Shown here: piece after piece, positions 28,526-38,163 of the stretch
How positions within the stretch are numbered: position 1 is the stretch's first letter
Layout: each line of letters starts with the position of its first letter
Assembly: GCA_934635045.1 (NCBI GenBank)
Contig: CAKTZA010000007.1
Coordinates: 1 to 64,000 of the forward strand
Direction: 5' to 3'
From: an uncultured Kiritimatiellota bacterium
GTDB lineage: Bacteria > Verrucomicrobiota > Kiritimatiellia > RFP12 > UBA1067
Length of the DNA: 64,000 nucleotides
Notes under the pieces: model-generated
The model's input: only the letters and a program-made list of their open reading frames with translations
What the model was told of the DNA's origin: nothing
Database searches by the model: none
Made by a program: the position numbers and the translations under genes

Positions 28526-29944
28526 ATGGAAAGAAGAGAGTTCATCAAGTCGGTTCTGGCGGCCGGTTCGGCGCCGCTGCTCTTGAGCGGCTGCCGCAGC
28601 TTCTGCGGCAACGCGAAGGTTCACGTGGCGGTCATCGGCTGCGGACGCATCTCGACCGAGTTCGAGGTTCCGGGCGTGCTCGCGCGCACGGACATAGCCC
28701 GCATCGTCGCGGTCTGCGACCTTGACCGCGTGCGCGCGCGCCTGACGGCCGACCGGATCGAGCGGGCGTATGCGGACGGCACGAAGGTGCGCGTCTACGC
28801 GGACTACAAGGAAGTCTGCGCGCAGGCCGACATCGACGCCGTGATGATCTGCGTGCCGGACTTCTGGCACGCGCTCATCGCGACGACGGCCATCTGCTCG
28901 CGGAAGGCCGTCTGGCTGCAGAAGCCGTTCGCCCAGACGATTCGCGAGGGATGCCTGCTCGCCAATCTCGCCGCGCGCTACCGCACCGTCTTCCAGGTCG
29001 GCTCGCAGCAGCGCAGCTGGAGCCAGTTCCAGGCGGCCGTCCAGGCCGTCCGCGCAGGCGTCCTCGGCGACATCGCGCGCGTCGAAGTCGGCTTGGGGCG
29101 TGACCCGGCCGGTGGGTCGCGCGCGCCGCAGGAGGTGCCGACGACGTTCGACTACCAGACGTGGCTGGGGCCGACGGATCCGTCCGCGCCCTATTGCGAG
29201 TCGCGTTGCCATTCGCAGACGGACCAGCGGGCGCGACCGGGCTGGATCGAGCTCATGCCATACGGCTGGGGCATGATCACGAACTGGGGCGCGCATCACC
29301 TCGACATCGCCCGCTGGGGGCTCGGCGCGACCGGCCCGGAGTCCGTCTCCGGCACGTGCACGTGGCTCGACGACGCGGGCGACCGCCTGTGGAACGTCCA
29401 CGACACGTATGACCTCCATTTCTCGTTCAACGGGGGGAAGACGGACGTCCACGCCTCGGACAGGTTCCAGAACGGCATTCGGTTCGTCGGCGAGAAGGGC
29501 GACTGGATCTTCTGCACGCGCGGCGCATTCAAGGTGACGCCCACCGATCCCGATCCGGTCGTCAATCCGCATGAGCTGGGGCCGCTGGCGGCTTCGAGCC
29601 CGAAAGTCCTGCCGAAGATGCGGAAGATGACGAAGAGCTGCCTTCAGGCGCACGTCGACGACTGGCTGGAGGCCATCGTCGCGGACGATCCGACGCGGAC
29701 GGCGACGAACGCCCGTGAAGGGCATCTCTCGACGGCCCTCTCGTCGCTCGGCCTGATGTGCATGGAGGTCGGTCGCGGGAAAAGGGACGGCGCGCGCCTC
29801 GACTGGGACGGCGCGGCGGAGGTGACCAGGAACGCGGACGCCGACCGGCTGATGGAGCCGTTTGCGAACGGCCCGTTTGACCTGAAGGCCAACCTGGCCG
29901 AATTCGGGCTGCGGTATGCGGACGTCATGCGGATCGGAGGCTGA
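28526..29944 (+). CDS. Gfo/Idh/MocA-family oxidoreductase with Tat/lipoprotein signal
   Basis: A 472-aa NAD(P)-dependent sugar oxidoreductase-like protein. The N-terminus has ERREFI followed by a hydrophobic stretch and lipobox-like LLSGC (Cys near 24), so it may be Tat-exported and lipid-anchored. The Rossmann motif VAVIGCGRIS is at about 34-43, and the conserved LQKPFAQTI (EKP-like Lys) near 131-139. Ribosome site AAGGAGA. It follows the enolase-superfamily gene by 21 bp and precedes the isomerase by 4 bp, suggesting a pathway for oxidised or rare sugars. Confidence 0.85.
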   Translation: MERREFIKSVLAAGSAPLLLSGCRSFCGNAKVHVAVIGCGRISTEFEVPGVLARTDIARIVAVCDLDRVRARLTADRIERAYADGTKVRVYADYKEVCAQADIDAVMICVPDFWHALIATTAICSRKAVWLQKPFAQTIREGCLLANLAARYRTVFQVGSQQRSWSQFQAAVQAVRAGVLGDIARVEVGLGRDPAGGSRAPQEVPTTFDYQTWLGPTDPSAPYCESRCHSQTDQRARPGWIELMPYGWGMITNWGAHHLDIARWGLGATGPESVSGTCTWLDDAGDRLWNVHDTYDLHFSFNGGKTDVHASDRFQNGIRFVGEKGDWIFCTRGAFKVTPTDPDPVVNPHELGPLAASSPKVLPKMRKMTKSCLQAHVDDWLEAIVADDPTRTATNAREGHLSTALSSLGLMCMEVGRGKRDGARLDWDGAAEVTRNADADRLMEPFANGPFDLKANLAEFGLRYADVMRIGG

Positions 29945-29948
29945 CGCG

Positions 29949-30875
29949 ATGGATCGGCGGAACTTCATCGGCGGACTCGCGGCGACGGTGGCGCTCCCGG
30001 CGGGGAGGGTGCGCGCGGAGGCCCGGCAAACCGGCGTGGCGCGTCCGCCGACGTACCATGCCTTTTCGCGCGTCTTCCAGTTCCTGAAGGATCCGTACCG
30101 GGCGGCGGACTTCCTGAAGGGCTGCGGATACGATGGGGTCGAGTGGACGGTGCGCCCCGGCGGCTTCTGCGAGCCGGAGCGGGCGCAGACGGGGCTTCGG
30201 ATCCTGCGGGATGCGGCGGACAAGGCGGGGCTTCGGGCCGAGAGCCTCGTCGTCCCGTTTGTCCGTGGCGACGAGCCGGGCGCGGAGCGGATCGCGTCTG
30301 CGGCGGCGGAGGCCGGGTTCAGGAGCTTTCGCGGCGGCTACTTCCGCTACGACCGCGCGAAGACGCATCGCGCGAACGGTGAGGCCTTCCGGCGCGGCTT
30401 CGACTCGCTTGCGGCGCTGGCGCGGAAGTCGGGGCTGAAGGCCTGCTGCCAGAACCACTCGACGTACAGCAGGGACGTGCCGCTGTTCGGCAGCCTCGTC
30501 TGGGACCTCGCGTCCGTCGTGAAGGACTACGACCCGCAGGAGGTCGGCGTCCAGTACGACCCGATGCACGTGCGGGCGGAAGGCGGGCCGTCGTGGGATC
30601 ACACGCTTGGCGCCGTCGCGCCGTGGATCGACATCGTGTGCCTGAAGGACTTCCACTTCGCGCCGGATCCGGCGAACCCGAAGGACTGGCGGCGCGTCCT
30701 CGTGCCGGCGGGCCGTGGCATCATGGACTTCGCGGAGGTGCGGCGGCTCATGGCGCTGGAGGGCGTTGCGCCGCGCTTCACGGTTCATTTCGACTACGAG
30801 GTTCCGGCGGACGAGGCGGCCGCCCGCGCCTGCGCCGTCGCCGACCTCGCGCACTACCGCGCGGTCTTCGGCTGA
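29949..30875 (+). CDS. Sugar phosphate isomerase/epimerase-like TIM-barrel protein with Tat signal
   Basis: A 308-aa protein of the xylose-isomerase-like AP endonuclease-2 fold. Tat-type motif DRRNFIGG at residues 2-9, then a hydrophobic segment. Barrel landmarks are LKGCGYDGVEW near 55-65, CQNHSTYS near 167-174, GVQYDPMH near 198-205 and CLKDFHF near 227-233, which supply metal-binding Glu/Asp/His in the family. The ATG at 29949 follows a GGAGG within the preceding gene. Probably acts with its two exported neighbours on a sugar or sugar acid; substrate unknown. Confidence 0.8.
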   Translation: MDRRNFIGGLAATVALPAGRVRAEARQTGVARPPTYHAFSRVFQFLKDPYRAADFLKGCGYDGVEWTVRPGGFCEPERAQTGLRILRDAADKAGLRAESLVVPFVRGDEPGAERIASAAAEAGFRSFRGGYFRYDRAKTHRANGEAFRRGFDSLAALARKSGLKACCQNHSTYSRDVPLFGSLVWDLASVVKDYDPQEVGVQYDPMHVRAEGGPSWDHTLGAVAPWIDIVCLKDFHFAPDPANPKDWRRVLVPAGRGIMDFAEVRRLMALEGVAPRFTVHFDYEVPADEAAARACAVADLAHYRAVFG

Positions 30876-30900
30876 GGGTCATCGTCGGTTGGGTGGGCGA

Positions 30901-30920
30901 TACTATGCGTTCGCCTACCT
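30901..30920 (+). repeat. 20-bp direct repeat, right copy
   Basis: Exact copy of 27051-27070, 25 bp after the isomerase stop codon and 67 bp before the next start. Confidence 0.8.
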
Positions 30921-30942
30921 TGGCCAGACGAAACGGATTTTA

Positions 30943-30948
30943 TATAAT
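30943..30948 (+). promoter_or_regulatory. -10 box of GH123-like gene
   Basis: TATAAT ending 19 bp before the ATG at 30968, with AAAAGGA as ribosome site between them. Confidence 0.55.
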
Positions 30949-30967
30949 GGTGGAAAAGGAACTCTCT

Positions 30968-31003
30968 ATGCACGGACTCAACCACATGCACGGACTCAAC
31001 CAC
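30968..31003 (+). repeat. 18-bp tandem duplication spanning the start codon
   Basis: ATGCACGGACTCAACCAC occurs twice in direct succession, duplicating residues MHGLNH and giving two equivalent start codons. Confidence 0.9.
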
Positions 31004-34000
31004 ACGTTCAATCGCACGTCTGGCGCGCTGCTGGCGCTTTCGCTTGCTGCCGCTTCGATGGCTTCGGGCGAGGCGATCACGATCCGGAATCCGACCTTTG
31101 ACGTTGGCGGCGACTCGGCCGACGCCGCGGCGTGGGCGCTGTCGAACTGCTTTCGCCTGGAGAAGAACGGCGGGCACAACGGCTCCGGCGGGCTCGTCTG
31201 GTCGTCGGCCGGGCCGTCCGCGAAGCTGGCGTCCGCCGTGCAGGACGTCACGGGCCTGCGGAAGGGGAACACGGTTCGGCTGTCGGCCCTCGTGAAGACC
31301 GAGGGCCTGAAATTCGAGGGGTACGGCGCCCATGTCACCCTTGAGATGTACGACACCGAAGGCAAGTGGATCGCCGCTCTCTATTCCCGTGCGGAAGGGA
31401 AGCCGAAGGATGGAGACTGGGCGCTGCGCACGATCTCCGGCGTTCTGCCCTCCAACATCGGCAGGACCCGTCTGGCGATCCACGTGGCCCAAGGCACGGT
31501 CGGACATTTTGCCGTTGACAACGTCACCGTCGAACGCGTCGAGGCCAAGCCCGTCTCGTTCGTGGTCTCGTCGGCATATCGCGACACTGCGGTCGGAGGG
31601 AAGATTAGCTTCCATGCCGCGCTCGACACGCCGCCGGAGGCCGTCGGGCAGGCGAAGGCCGTCTTCGTCTGGCAAGACGCGCAGGGCGTCCGCCGGCGCA
31701 CGCCAGCCGACGAGCAGACCGACGACGCGGCGTCCGTCACGCTGGACGTCGGCAAGTTCGCGAAAGGCCCGCAGAAGGTCGGCTGCGGGCTTTATGTCGG
31801 CGACCGCCGCATCGGCGCGGCCGCCGTCGATTTCACGCGTGTGGAGGCGATGCCGCGCCGTCGCGTGCAGATCGACGACAGCAAGCGCTGCCTGGTCGAC
31901 GGCAAGCCGTTCTTCCCGATCGGCCTCTACTGCTATCCTTCGGCAGGGAATCTGGAATCGCTCACCAACACGCCGTTCAACGCCGTGGTGCATTACATCA
32001 TGCCGGACAGAAAGTTGCTTTCGACCTTTGAGCGGCTTGGTCTCAAGACCTGTTCGGCCTTTGACCGCAAATTGCCGGAAGCGGAGCTTCGCCGGAAAAT
32101 CATGGAGATACGCGAAAGCCCGGCGCTTCTCGCATGGTACATCGGAGACGAGATCGGCGCCGACAGGCTTCCGGAGCAGAGCAGGCTGTACGGTCTCGCC
32201 CGCGAGCTTGATCCTGACCACCCGTGCTACCTTGTGCAGGACCGCCTGTACGACCTGCGCGGCTTCCTGCCCACGACCGACGTCATCGGCCTTGACCCCT
32301 ATCCCGTGCCGGAGAAGCCGTTGCGCACGGTGACGGACTTCATGCGTGGCGGCAGGGACAAGATGTTTGGCGTCTGCGCGAACTGGAGCGTGCCGCAGAC
32401 GTTCGACTGGTCCTGGTACGGGCGGCCGAAGGAGAAGAACAGGTTCCCGAACGAGAGGGAATTGCGGTCGATGCTCTGGCAGCACATCGCCGGCGGGGCG
32501 AACGGGCTCTTCTCCTTCCGCTACCACGCCGTGACGTCCGACACGTGGCAGGTCGTCCTCAAGACGCACCGCGAGGTCGCCGACCGCACGGGCATCCTGC
32601 TCTCGGCCGAGCCGTGCCCTGCCGTCGCCGCATCCGACGAGGCGCTCGCCTGTCGCGCATGGAAGAAGGACGGAGCGTTGTACGTGATCGCCTGCAATGT
32701 CCTTGATCGTCCCCTTTCGGCCGACGTGACGATGTCGGACGGCTCGTGGCGGGCTGTGTCGGCGGACTTCGGGCCCCTGCCGAAAGGCGGCGGGCGCGCC
32801 TTCGCGTTCGAGCTGCCGGCGCTCGGTGTCTCGTTCGTGCGGCTGGAGCCCGCCGCCCGCGCGGCGGCCGATCCGTTCGTGCACGAGATCGACCTGAAGG
32901 CCGTCGGCCTCTCGACCGGCTGCCACGGACGCTTCGAGCGCACGGACGATGGCGTCCGGATCATCCTGCCGCGCTATGACGGACGGAGCGAAAACCAGCG
33001 CTGGCCGGCCGTGAACTTCGACTTGCCGGAGGACTGCTCCGCGTTCGACAGGCTGGAGTACGGGATGTTCGCACGCAAGGGAGACTCCTTTTCGATCACC
33101 CTCCGCGACCGCTGCGGGCATGGCGACTTCGAGCACAAGTCGGCGGACGCGGAGCAGAAGCAGCTGCCGGTCTATGCGGCGGACTTCACGGTGCGCGGCC
33201 AGTTCGACTTCACGAAGATGAAGAACTTCACCGTCTATCGTTCGCATCCCGGCGACGACGCAGAGTTCCTGATGAAGCGGCTCCGGCTTGTCTCCACCGT
33301 GCCGGAACGGGCCGCGAGGCTCGCGGAGGCGTTTGAGTCCATCGGGCGCGCGTCCGAGGCCGCCTCGCTGCGCGATTTGCCGGCGCGCGTTCGGCGTGGC
33401 GAGCTGACGGCTCGGGAGGCGTGTTCGGAATTGGCGCGGATGCAGGCCGACTTCACGGTTGCACGTCTTGCGGACATCCGTGCGCGCTCGTCCGCCGCGC
33501 ATCCGGGCGCGGCATTTGCCGTGGCGGAACTGGACGATTTGGAGCGTGTGCGGCCGGAGAATGATCCGCTGACGGCCGCGTTCGACGTTGGCGGCGCGAG
33601 GCTTGATCTCGCGCGTCGCGAACGCGAAGGACTGCAGGTGCTCGTCTTCTCCCCGGCCGACCGCGCGCTGACGAACGTCATGATTCGGGCGGGCGTGTTC
33701 CGGGACGCGGCGGGCCGGAGCCTGCCCGCCGTCGAGGCCGCGCCGATCGGGCGCGTCACCATAAAATCCACGAAGGGGCCGGCGCATCTCCTTGGCGAGC
33801 ACTTCGACCCGATCTGCGACTTCACGAACGCGGTCGCCGAGGTCGGCGCGAACCGCATCGAGGCGTTTCACGTGCGCTTCCGCGCCTTGCCCGACACGCC
33901 GCCGGGGACGTATCGCGGAGTCGTGACGGTTGCGGCGGACGCGGCGGGACGCGCGGAGGTCCCAGTCACCGTCGTCGTGCATGACGTCACGCTGCCGGTC

Positions 34001-35044
34001 GCGCCGTCGATCCGCACGGCCACGTCGTGCTACGGCTCCAGTCTGATGGGCGACGCGATTCCGCGCTTCAAGGACTGGATCCTCGACGAATACCGCCTTA
34101 ACCCGATGAGCATCTACGCGACGGAGCCGCCGTCCGTCGAGGAATGCCGCGAGAAGGTGGCGCGCGGCATGAACAGCATCCCGGTCCTCTACATGCCCAA
34201 TCCGATCGACAGCCAGTTCGAGTGGCGGGGACGAAAGAAGGGCTTCAAGAAGCCCGCCGACTACTGGAAGGCGCTTTCAGACGAGGAAAGGGCGCACTAT
34301 CCGCCGGAAGAGGTCGCGGCCGTCCTCGCGAAGCTGCGCGCGGCGATTCCCGCGTTCAAGGCCGCCGGGCTCTTCAAGTACGTCTGCTCCTATTCCTTCG
34401 ACGAGTACGCGGCCTCCTACGTCCCGGCGATCGGCGAACTGACGCGCGCGGTCAAGGCGGAATTCCCGGATCTCCGCATCGACTCGACCGCCGTGCCGTC
34501 CGAAGACCCCCGTACGCTCGGAATGATCGAAGGATGGATTCCCACGACTGACGCCTACGACTTCAAGACCGCGGAGAGGTTCCGCCGCCAGTACGGCAAC
34601 CAGGTGTGGTACTACACGATCTACATGACGATCGACATGGATTCGCTCGCCTCCGTACGTGCGGAACTGGGAACAAGGGCCTTCGCCCAGCGCGTGGACG
34701 GCTGGCTCGTCTGGACCGTCAGCCGCTGGCAAAGCTCCAACGAGAAACCCATCGCATCGGCCGGCGCGACCGGTTGGAATCCGGAGAGCTTCCCGGGCCT
34801 GAACGGCGGCGGCAGCTATTTCTGCATGGGGCCGAACGGCCGATTCCTGCCGACCCTGCGCGCGGAGGCCATTCGCGACGGCATTGAAGACCACTGCCTC
34901 TTCTCCCTGCTGAAGACGGCGGACAATCCACGCGCCAAGGCTTTTCTCGCGGAGCTCGACCCGACGCGCAGGACGTATGACGCGGCAACGCAGCGGCGAC
35001 TTCGCCGCCGCGCGTTCGAGATTCTGGATACTGCGGCAAAGTGA
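30968..35044 (+). CDS. Large secreted glycoside hydrolase-like protein (GH123/DUF4091 type)
   Basis: A 1358-aa exported protein. After the signal peptide come a carbohydrate-binding-like beta domain (about 40-210) and a TIM-barrel region (about 300-640) with CLVDGKPFFPIGLYCYP and LLAWYIGDEIGAD, which resembles a glycosidase acid/base strand. A beta region and a C-terminal DUF4091/GH123-like domain (about 950-1330) follow; it contains YVCSYSFDEYA, where the adjacent Asp-Glu pair matches the catalytic pair of GH123. The start lies in a perfect 18-bp tandem duplication, so 30968 and 30986 are both possible. Probably degrades host or dietary glycans; substrate unknown. Confidence 0.75.
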   Translation: MHGLNHMHGLNHTFNRTSGALLALSLAAASMASGEAITIRNPTFDVGGDSADAAAWALSNCFRLEKNGGHNGSGGLVWSSAGPSAKLASAVQDVTGLRKGNTVRLSALVKTEGLKFEGYGAHVTLEMYDTEGKWIAALYSRAEGKPKDGDWALRTISGVLPSNIGRTRLAIHVAQGTVGHFAVDNVTVERVEAKPVSFVVSSAYRDTAVGGKISFHAALDTPPEAVGQAKAVFVWQDAQGVRRRTPADEQTDDAASVTLDVGKFAKGPQKVGCGLYVGDRRIGAAAVDFTRVEAMPRRRVQIDDSKRCLVDGKPFFPIGLYCYPSAGNLESLTNTPFNAVVHYIMPDRKLLSTFERLGLKTCSAFDRKLPEAELRRKIMEIRESPALLAWYIGDEIGADRLPEQSRLYGLARELDPDHPCYLVQDRLYDLRGFLPTTDVIGLDPYPVPEKPLRTVTDFMRGGRDKMFGVCANWSVPQTFDWSWYGRPKEKNRFPNERELRSMLWQHIAGGANGLFSFRYHAVTSDTWQVVLKTHREVADRTGILLSAEPCPAVAASDEALACRAWKKDGALYVIACNVLDRPLSADVTMSDGSWRAVSADFGPLPKGGGRAFAFELPALGVSFVRLEPAARAAADPFVHEIDLKAVGLSTGCHGRFERTDDGVRIILPRYDGRSENQRWPAVNFDLPEDCSAFDRLEYGMFARKGDSFSITLRDRCGHGDFEHKSADAEQKQLPVYAADFTVRGQFDFTKMKNFTVYRSHPGDDAEFLMKRLRLVSTVPERAARLAEAFESIGRASEAASLRDLPARVRRGELTAREACSELARMQADFTVARLADIRARSSAAHPGAAFAVAELDDLERVRPENDPLTAAFDVGGARLDLARREREGLQVLVFSPADRALTNVMIRAGVFRDAAGRSLPAVEAAPIGRVTIKSTKGPAHLLGEHFDPICDFTNAVAEVGANRIEAFHVRFRALPDTPPGTYRGVVTVAADAAGRAEVPVTVVVHDVTLPVAPSIRTATSCYGSSLMGDAIPRFKDWILDEYRLNPMSIYATEPPSVEECREKVARGMNSIPVLYMPNPIDSQFEWRGRKKGFKKPADYWKALSDEERAHYPPEEVAAVLAKLRAAIPAFKAAGLFKYVCSYSFDEYAASYVPAIGELTRAVKAEFPDLRIDSTAVPSEDPRTLGMIEGWIPTTDAYDFKTAERFRRQYGNQVWYYTIYMTIDMDSLASVRAELGTRAFAQRVDGWLVWTVSRWQSSNEKPIASAGATGWNPESFPGLNGGGSYFCMGPNGRFLPTLRAEAIRDGIEDHCLFSLLKTADNPRAKAFLAELDPTRRTYDAATQRRLRRRAFEILDTAAK

Positions 35045-35067
35045 CAACCTGAAAAGGATATACTGCA

Positions 35068-38000
35068 ATGAAAAAATTGCTCCTTACGCTTACCCTTGCA
35101 TCTGCCGGCGTCGTTCTGGAGGCGGAACCGGTGAACTACTGGAACGTCACGCGCTTCGGCGACGTCTGGGCGGAGGGCAGCCTCAAGCTCGATGACGGCT
35201 CGACGGCCGCGTGGACGAACGGCAACTGGCTGATCGCCGGATCGAGAGACTACCCGTCGGCGATTGGCGATGGCGACTACCGCAACCTCGCCATCGGTTC
35301 GGACGTCTCGGCCCATGGCGTCAAGTACAAGTCCGGCGGCGGCAGGTGGGAGGGCGCGGGCGTCCTGTCGATCGGCGCGGGCGGCTACGATGCCTCGTCG
35401 TCGTGGGACGAGTCGCACACGTTCAAGATGGCCGGCGTCCGGCTGGAGGCGTCCCAGCGCTGGTACCATCCGTGCGGCGTGGTCGTCGCGTGTCCCGTCT
35501 CGGCGGCGGCGGGCACCGTCTGGACGTTGACGTCGGACCAGGGCGGCGGTCAGGGCCGCAACGGCATCCGCTTCACGGGTGCGAGCGACCTGACGGGGGT
35601 GACGGCCGTCCTGCAGGACCGCGAGCGCCTCTCGCTGGCGACGGCGGAGGCAACGCTGAAGGCGGACGTGCTGCGGCTGGAGGGGGCGAACGTCAAGCTC
35701 TACTACAAGGAGGCGTCCGGCAACACGCTCGACCGCCGGTATGCGAAGGTGCTGGAACTCGCTGATGGTGCGGTTGCGGCCTTTACGGCCGTTGAATCTG
35801 CGGACAACATGCAGTCGGACTATCGGACGTGGCTGACGAACACCGTCTACGACCTTGACGCGATTCGCGTCGTCTCCGGCTCGGTCGCGCTCGGCGACGG
35901 ATACGCCTATGCTGTAAAAGAAGGCGCGACGCTGCCGGTGGACGTTGCCGGAGGCGCGACGCTCACCGTCGCGTCGGCGCCGACGGACGGGCGGCTGTCC
36001 GTGACGGGCGCGGGGGCGCTCGTCCTTTCGTCCGACCTGCTGCCGTCCGTCGACCTGACGGCTTTCGGGGGCACGGTGCGCCTGTGGCTGACGGGCAGGG
36101 TCGCGTCGCTTGCCGCGACGTTCGGCACGTCCGATCTCGTGCTGGCGGACAGCGTCGTGCGCATCGACGACGTTTCGGGATATGCGGGGACGCTCACGCT
36201 GGAGGGCACGACGCGCGTCGCGCTGCCGCGCACGGCGGACTGGCCGGAGGGAATGACGGTTGTCGCGTCCGACGGGTCTGTCGTCTACCTGCCGGCCGGG
36301 GAACCCGTTGACGCGACGAGGATCACGGGCGCATACAAGGCCGTGGGCCGTGGATACGCCGCCGAACAGCCGTCCGTCACGGTCGCGAGTAGAGAGGAGC
36401 TGGTGGTCTGCGGCGACGGCTTTGCGGCCGGGACGACATTGACCCTCGCGGGCGGCACGCTGACGCTGCCGTTCGACGTGACGCTGGCCGCGTCGGTTCG
36501 TGTCGCGGCGAATTCCACCGTTTCCGTCGGTGGCTGCGCGACCGCCACGGCGTCCGGCGACTGGGTGTGGCAGACCGCATCGTCCCTGACCGTATCGAAC
36601 GAGAACCGGACGGTCGGCTCCCGCGTCTGCAACGGCAGACTGGTCTTTTCCGGCGAGGGTATCGTGGAGAATGGGGCTTACAGGGTCACGTCAATCCTTC
36701 ATAAAGGCGGAGACATTGTGTTTGCCGGCGAAACGTGCAAATGGCATTTCGCGGCGCCCTGCTGCATCGATCTCGGTATCGGCGGACGCTACATCGGCAT
36801 CTTGGATGGCGCACAGGTCGTTTTCGAGACGTTGCCCGAATACGGCTGGCAGTACTTGCAGGGCCTGACGCTGGGCGGAAACGCATCTGACCAGGCTTGT
36901 CTTGAAGTTGGTTCGGGCAGTCTGCTCGAATTCGGCGAGCATCGTCCGCTGATACTCGGTTCGGGGAACTGGCGTTGTGTTGTCACGATCAAGGTGAGTG
37001 GCGGCCTGTTGCGCTTTGTGGGGCCGCAGGGAAGCTTTCAGACCGGTGGACATGAGGCGGTATCCCTGACGGACACAGGGTCGGACCGCTCGCCGAGGGT
37101 GAACGTCGCGGTGACGGACGGCGGCGTCATCGAGACGGACCGCGTGCTCGCGGCAAATCCCGTCTCGCATCGGGTGGACGGCGACGGCTTCGTCGCGGGC
37201 CTCTTCCTGACATTGGACGGCGGCACGTACAAGGCGGGGACTGGGTTCGGCGTGTCGCCGCAGACGCCGAACGCCAACACGCAGAAGAGCCGCAACGCGC
37301 TGTTCTGCGCGGTCGACAGGAACAACGTCGATTACCCGGCGGCCACGCTGGACTACACGGCCGAGATCCTGGTCACGGTCGGTCCTAAGGGCGGCACCTT
37401 CGACATCTCGGATGCGCAGGCCGGCGTGACGTCCGTCACGAACGCGATCGTCGGCGCGCCTGTTCCGTCGGCGACGATTGACGGGGGCTTCGTGCCGACG
37501 CGCGGGCCGCAGTGGACGCTGGATGGGTGCCTGACTGTCAGGGGACGTGGCGACCAGGAATTCGTCGTCAACGGACTCGATGCGGCGGCGTTGAAGAAAC
37601 TGCGCGCGGACGGTGTGCTGGTAAAAGTCCTTTCGGACAGCGCGGCGGCGCTGGACGAGCTGACGCTCGGGACGCCGGCCGGCGGACTGGTCGTCGAGAC
37701 GGCCGCGGCCGAATCGTCGGGGCGTGCCGTCTCGATTGCCGCGCTGACCGTCGCGGACGGCGGCGTCTTTGATGCGTCGCGCTTTGACACGACTCGCACG
37801 ACCGTGCAGGATCTTTCCTTTGGCTCGGGCGCGACGCTGTACGTGCGCGGCAATCCTGTCGTCAGGCTTCCGGTGACGGGCACGGCGACATTGGCGGCCG
37901 ACATGGGATTCTTTGTCGCCCCCGGTGCGCCACAGGCCGCGACGGTTCTGTCAGCCGCCGCCGTGACGGCGCCTGCCGTCGGCGTGTCGTGGACGCGTCG

Positions 38001-38085
38001 CGACGGTTCGCGTCGGCGGATGTTCAAGGTCGGCCCGACGACGCTGGACATGACGGGTGACGGCATCGTGCTGGTCGTGCGCTGA
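35068..38085 (+). CDS. Large secreted beta-rich protein
   Basis: A 1005-aa protein with signal peptide MKKLLLTLTLASAGVVLEA. The mature part is rich in Gly, Ala, Thr, Val and Asp with many short beta-strand-like segments (patterns such as VTGAGALVLSSDL and TLAGGTLTLPFDV), as in autotransporter passengers and beta-helix adhesins. No C-terminal outer-membrane barrel, PEP-CTERM or T9SS-type tail is evident. It follows the GH123-like gene by 23 bp with AAAAGGA as ribosome site. A glycan-binding or surface role is inferred; no catalytic motif is seen. Confidence 0.6.
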   Translation: MKKLLLTLTLASAGVVLEAEPVNYWNVTRFGDVWAEGSLKLDDGSTAAWTNGNWLIAGSRDYPSAIGDGDYRNLAIGSDVSAHGVKYKSGGGRWEGAGVLSIGAGGYDASSSWDESHTFKMAGVRLEASQRWYHPCGVVVACPVSAAAGTVWTLTSDQGGGQGRNGIRFTGASDLTGVTAVLQDRERLSLATAEATLKADVLRLEGANVKLYYKEASGNTLDRRYAKVLELADGAVAAFTAVESADNMQSDYRTWLTNTVYDLDAIRVVSGSVALGDGYAYAVKEGATLPVDVAGGATLTVASAPTDGRLSVTGAGALVLSSDLLPSVDLTAFGGTVRLWLTGRVASLAATFGTSDLVLADSVVRIDDVSGYAGTLTLEGTTRVALPRTADWPEGMTVVASDGSVVYLPAGEPVDATRITGAYKAVGRGYAAEQPSVTVASREELVVCGDGFAAGTTLTLAGGTLTLPFDVTLAASVRVAANSTVSVGGCATATASGDWVWQTASSLTVSNENRTVGSRVCNGRLVFSGEGIVENGAYRVTSILHKGGDIVFAGETCKWHFAAPCCIDLGIGGRYIGILDGAQVVFETLPEYGWQYLQGLTLGGNASDQACLEVGSGSLLEFGEHRPLILGSGNWRCVVTIKVSGGLLRFVGPQGSFQTGGHEAVSLTDTGSDRSPRVNVAVTDGGVIETDRVLAANPVSHRVDGDGFVAGLFLTLDGGTYKAGTGFGVSPQTPNANTQKSRNALFCAVDRNNVDYPAATLDYTAEILVTVGPKGGTFDISDAQAGVTSVTNAIVGAPVPSATIDGGFVPTRGPQWTLDGCLTVRGRGDQEFVVNGLDAAALKKLRADGVLVKVLSDSAAALDELTLGTPAGGLVVETAAAESSGRAVSIAALTVADGGVFDASRFDTTRTTVQDLSFGSGATLYVRGNPVVRLPVTGTATLAADMGFFVAPGAPQAATVLSAAAVTAPAVGVSWTRRDGSRRRMFKVGPTTLDMTGDGIVLVVR

Positions 38086-38151
38086 GATCACGGAGGACGT
38101 GCCCCTGCGAAGAACAGCATCAAGGGCCAACATCGGGTTCGTGAAAGTTGG

Positions 38152-38157
38152 TATAAT
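38152..38157 (+). promoter_or_regulatory. Extended -10 box of DUF3990 cassette 3
   Basis: TGG-TATAAT ending 6 bp before the ATG at 38164: a leaderless transcript. It does not resemble the promoters of cassettes 1 and 2. Confidence 0.65.
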
Positions 38158-38163
38158 ACGCCC

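Noticed and set aside
35068..38085. Classical type V autotransporter
   Set aside because: The passenger-like beta-rich region is present but there is no C-terminal membrane barrel or terminal aromatic residue.
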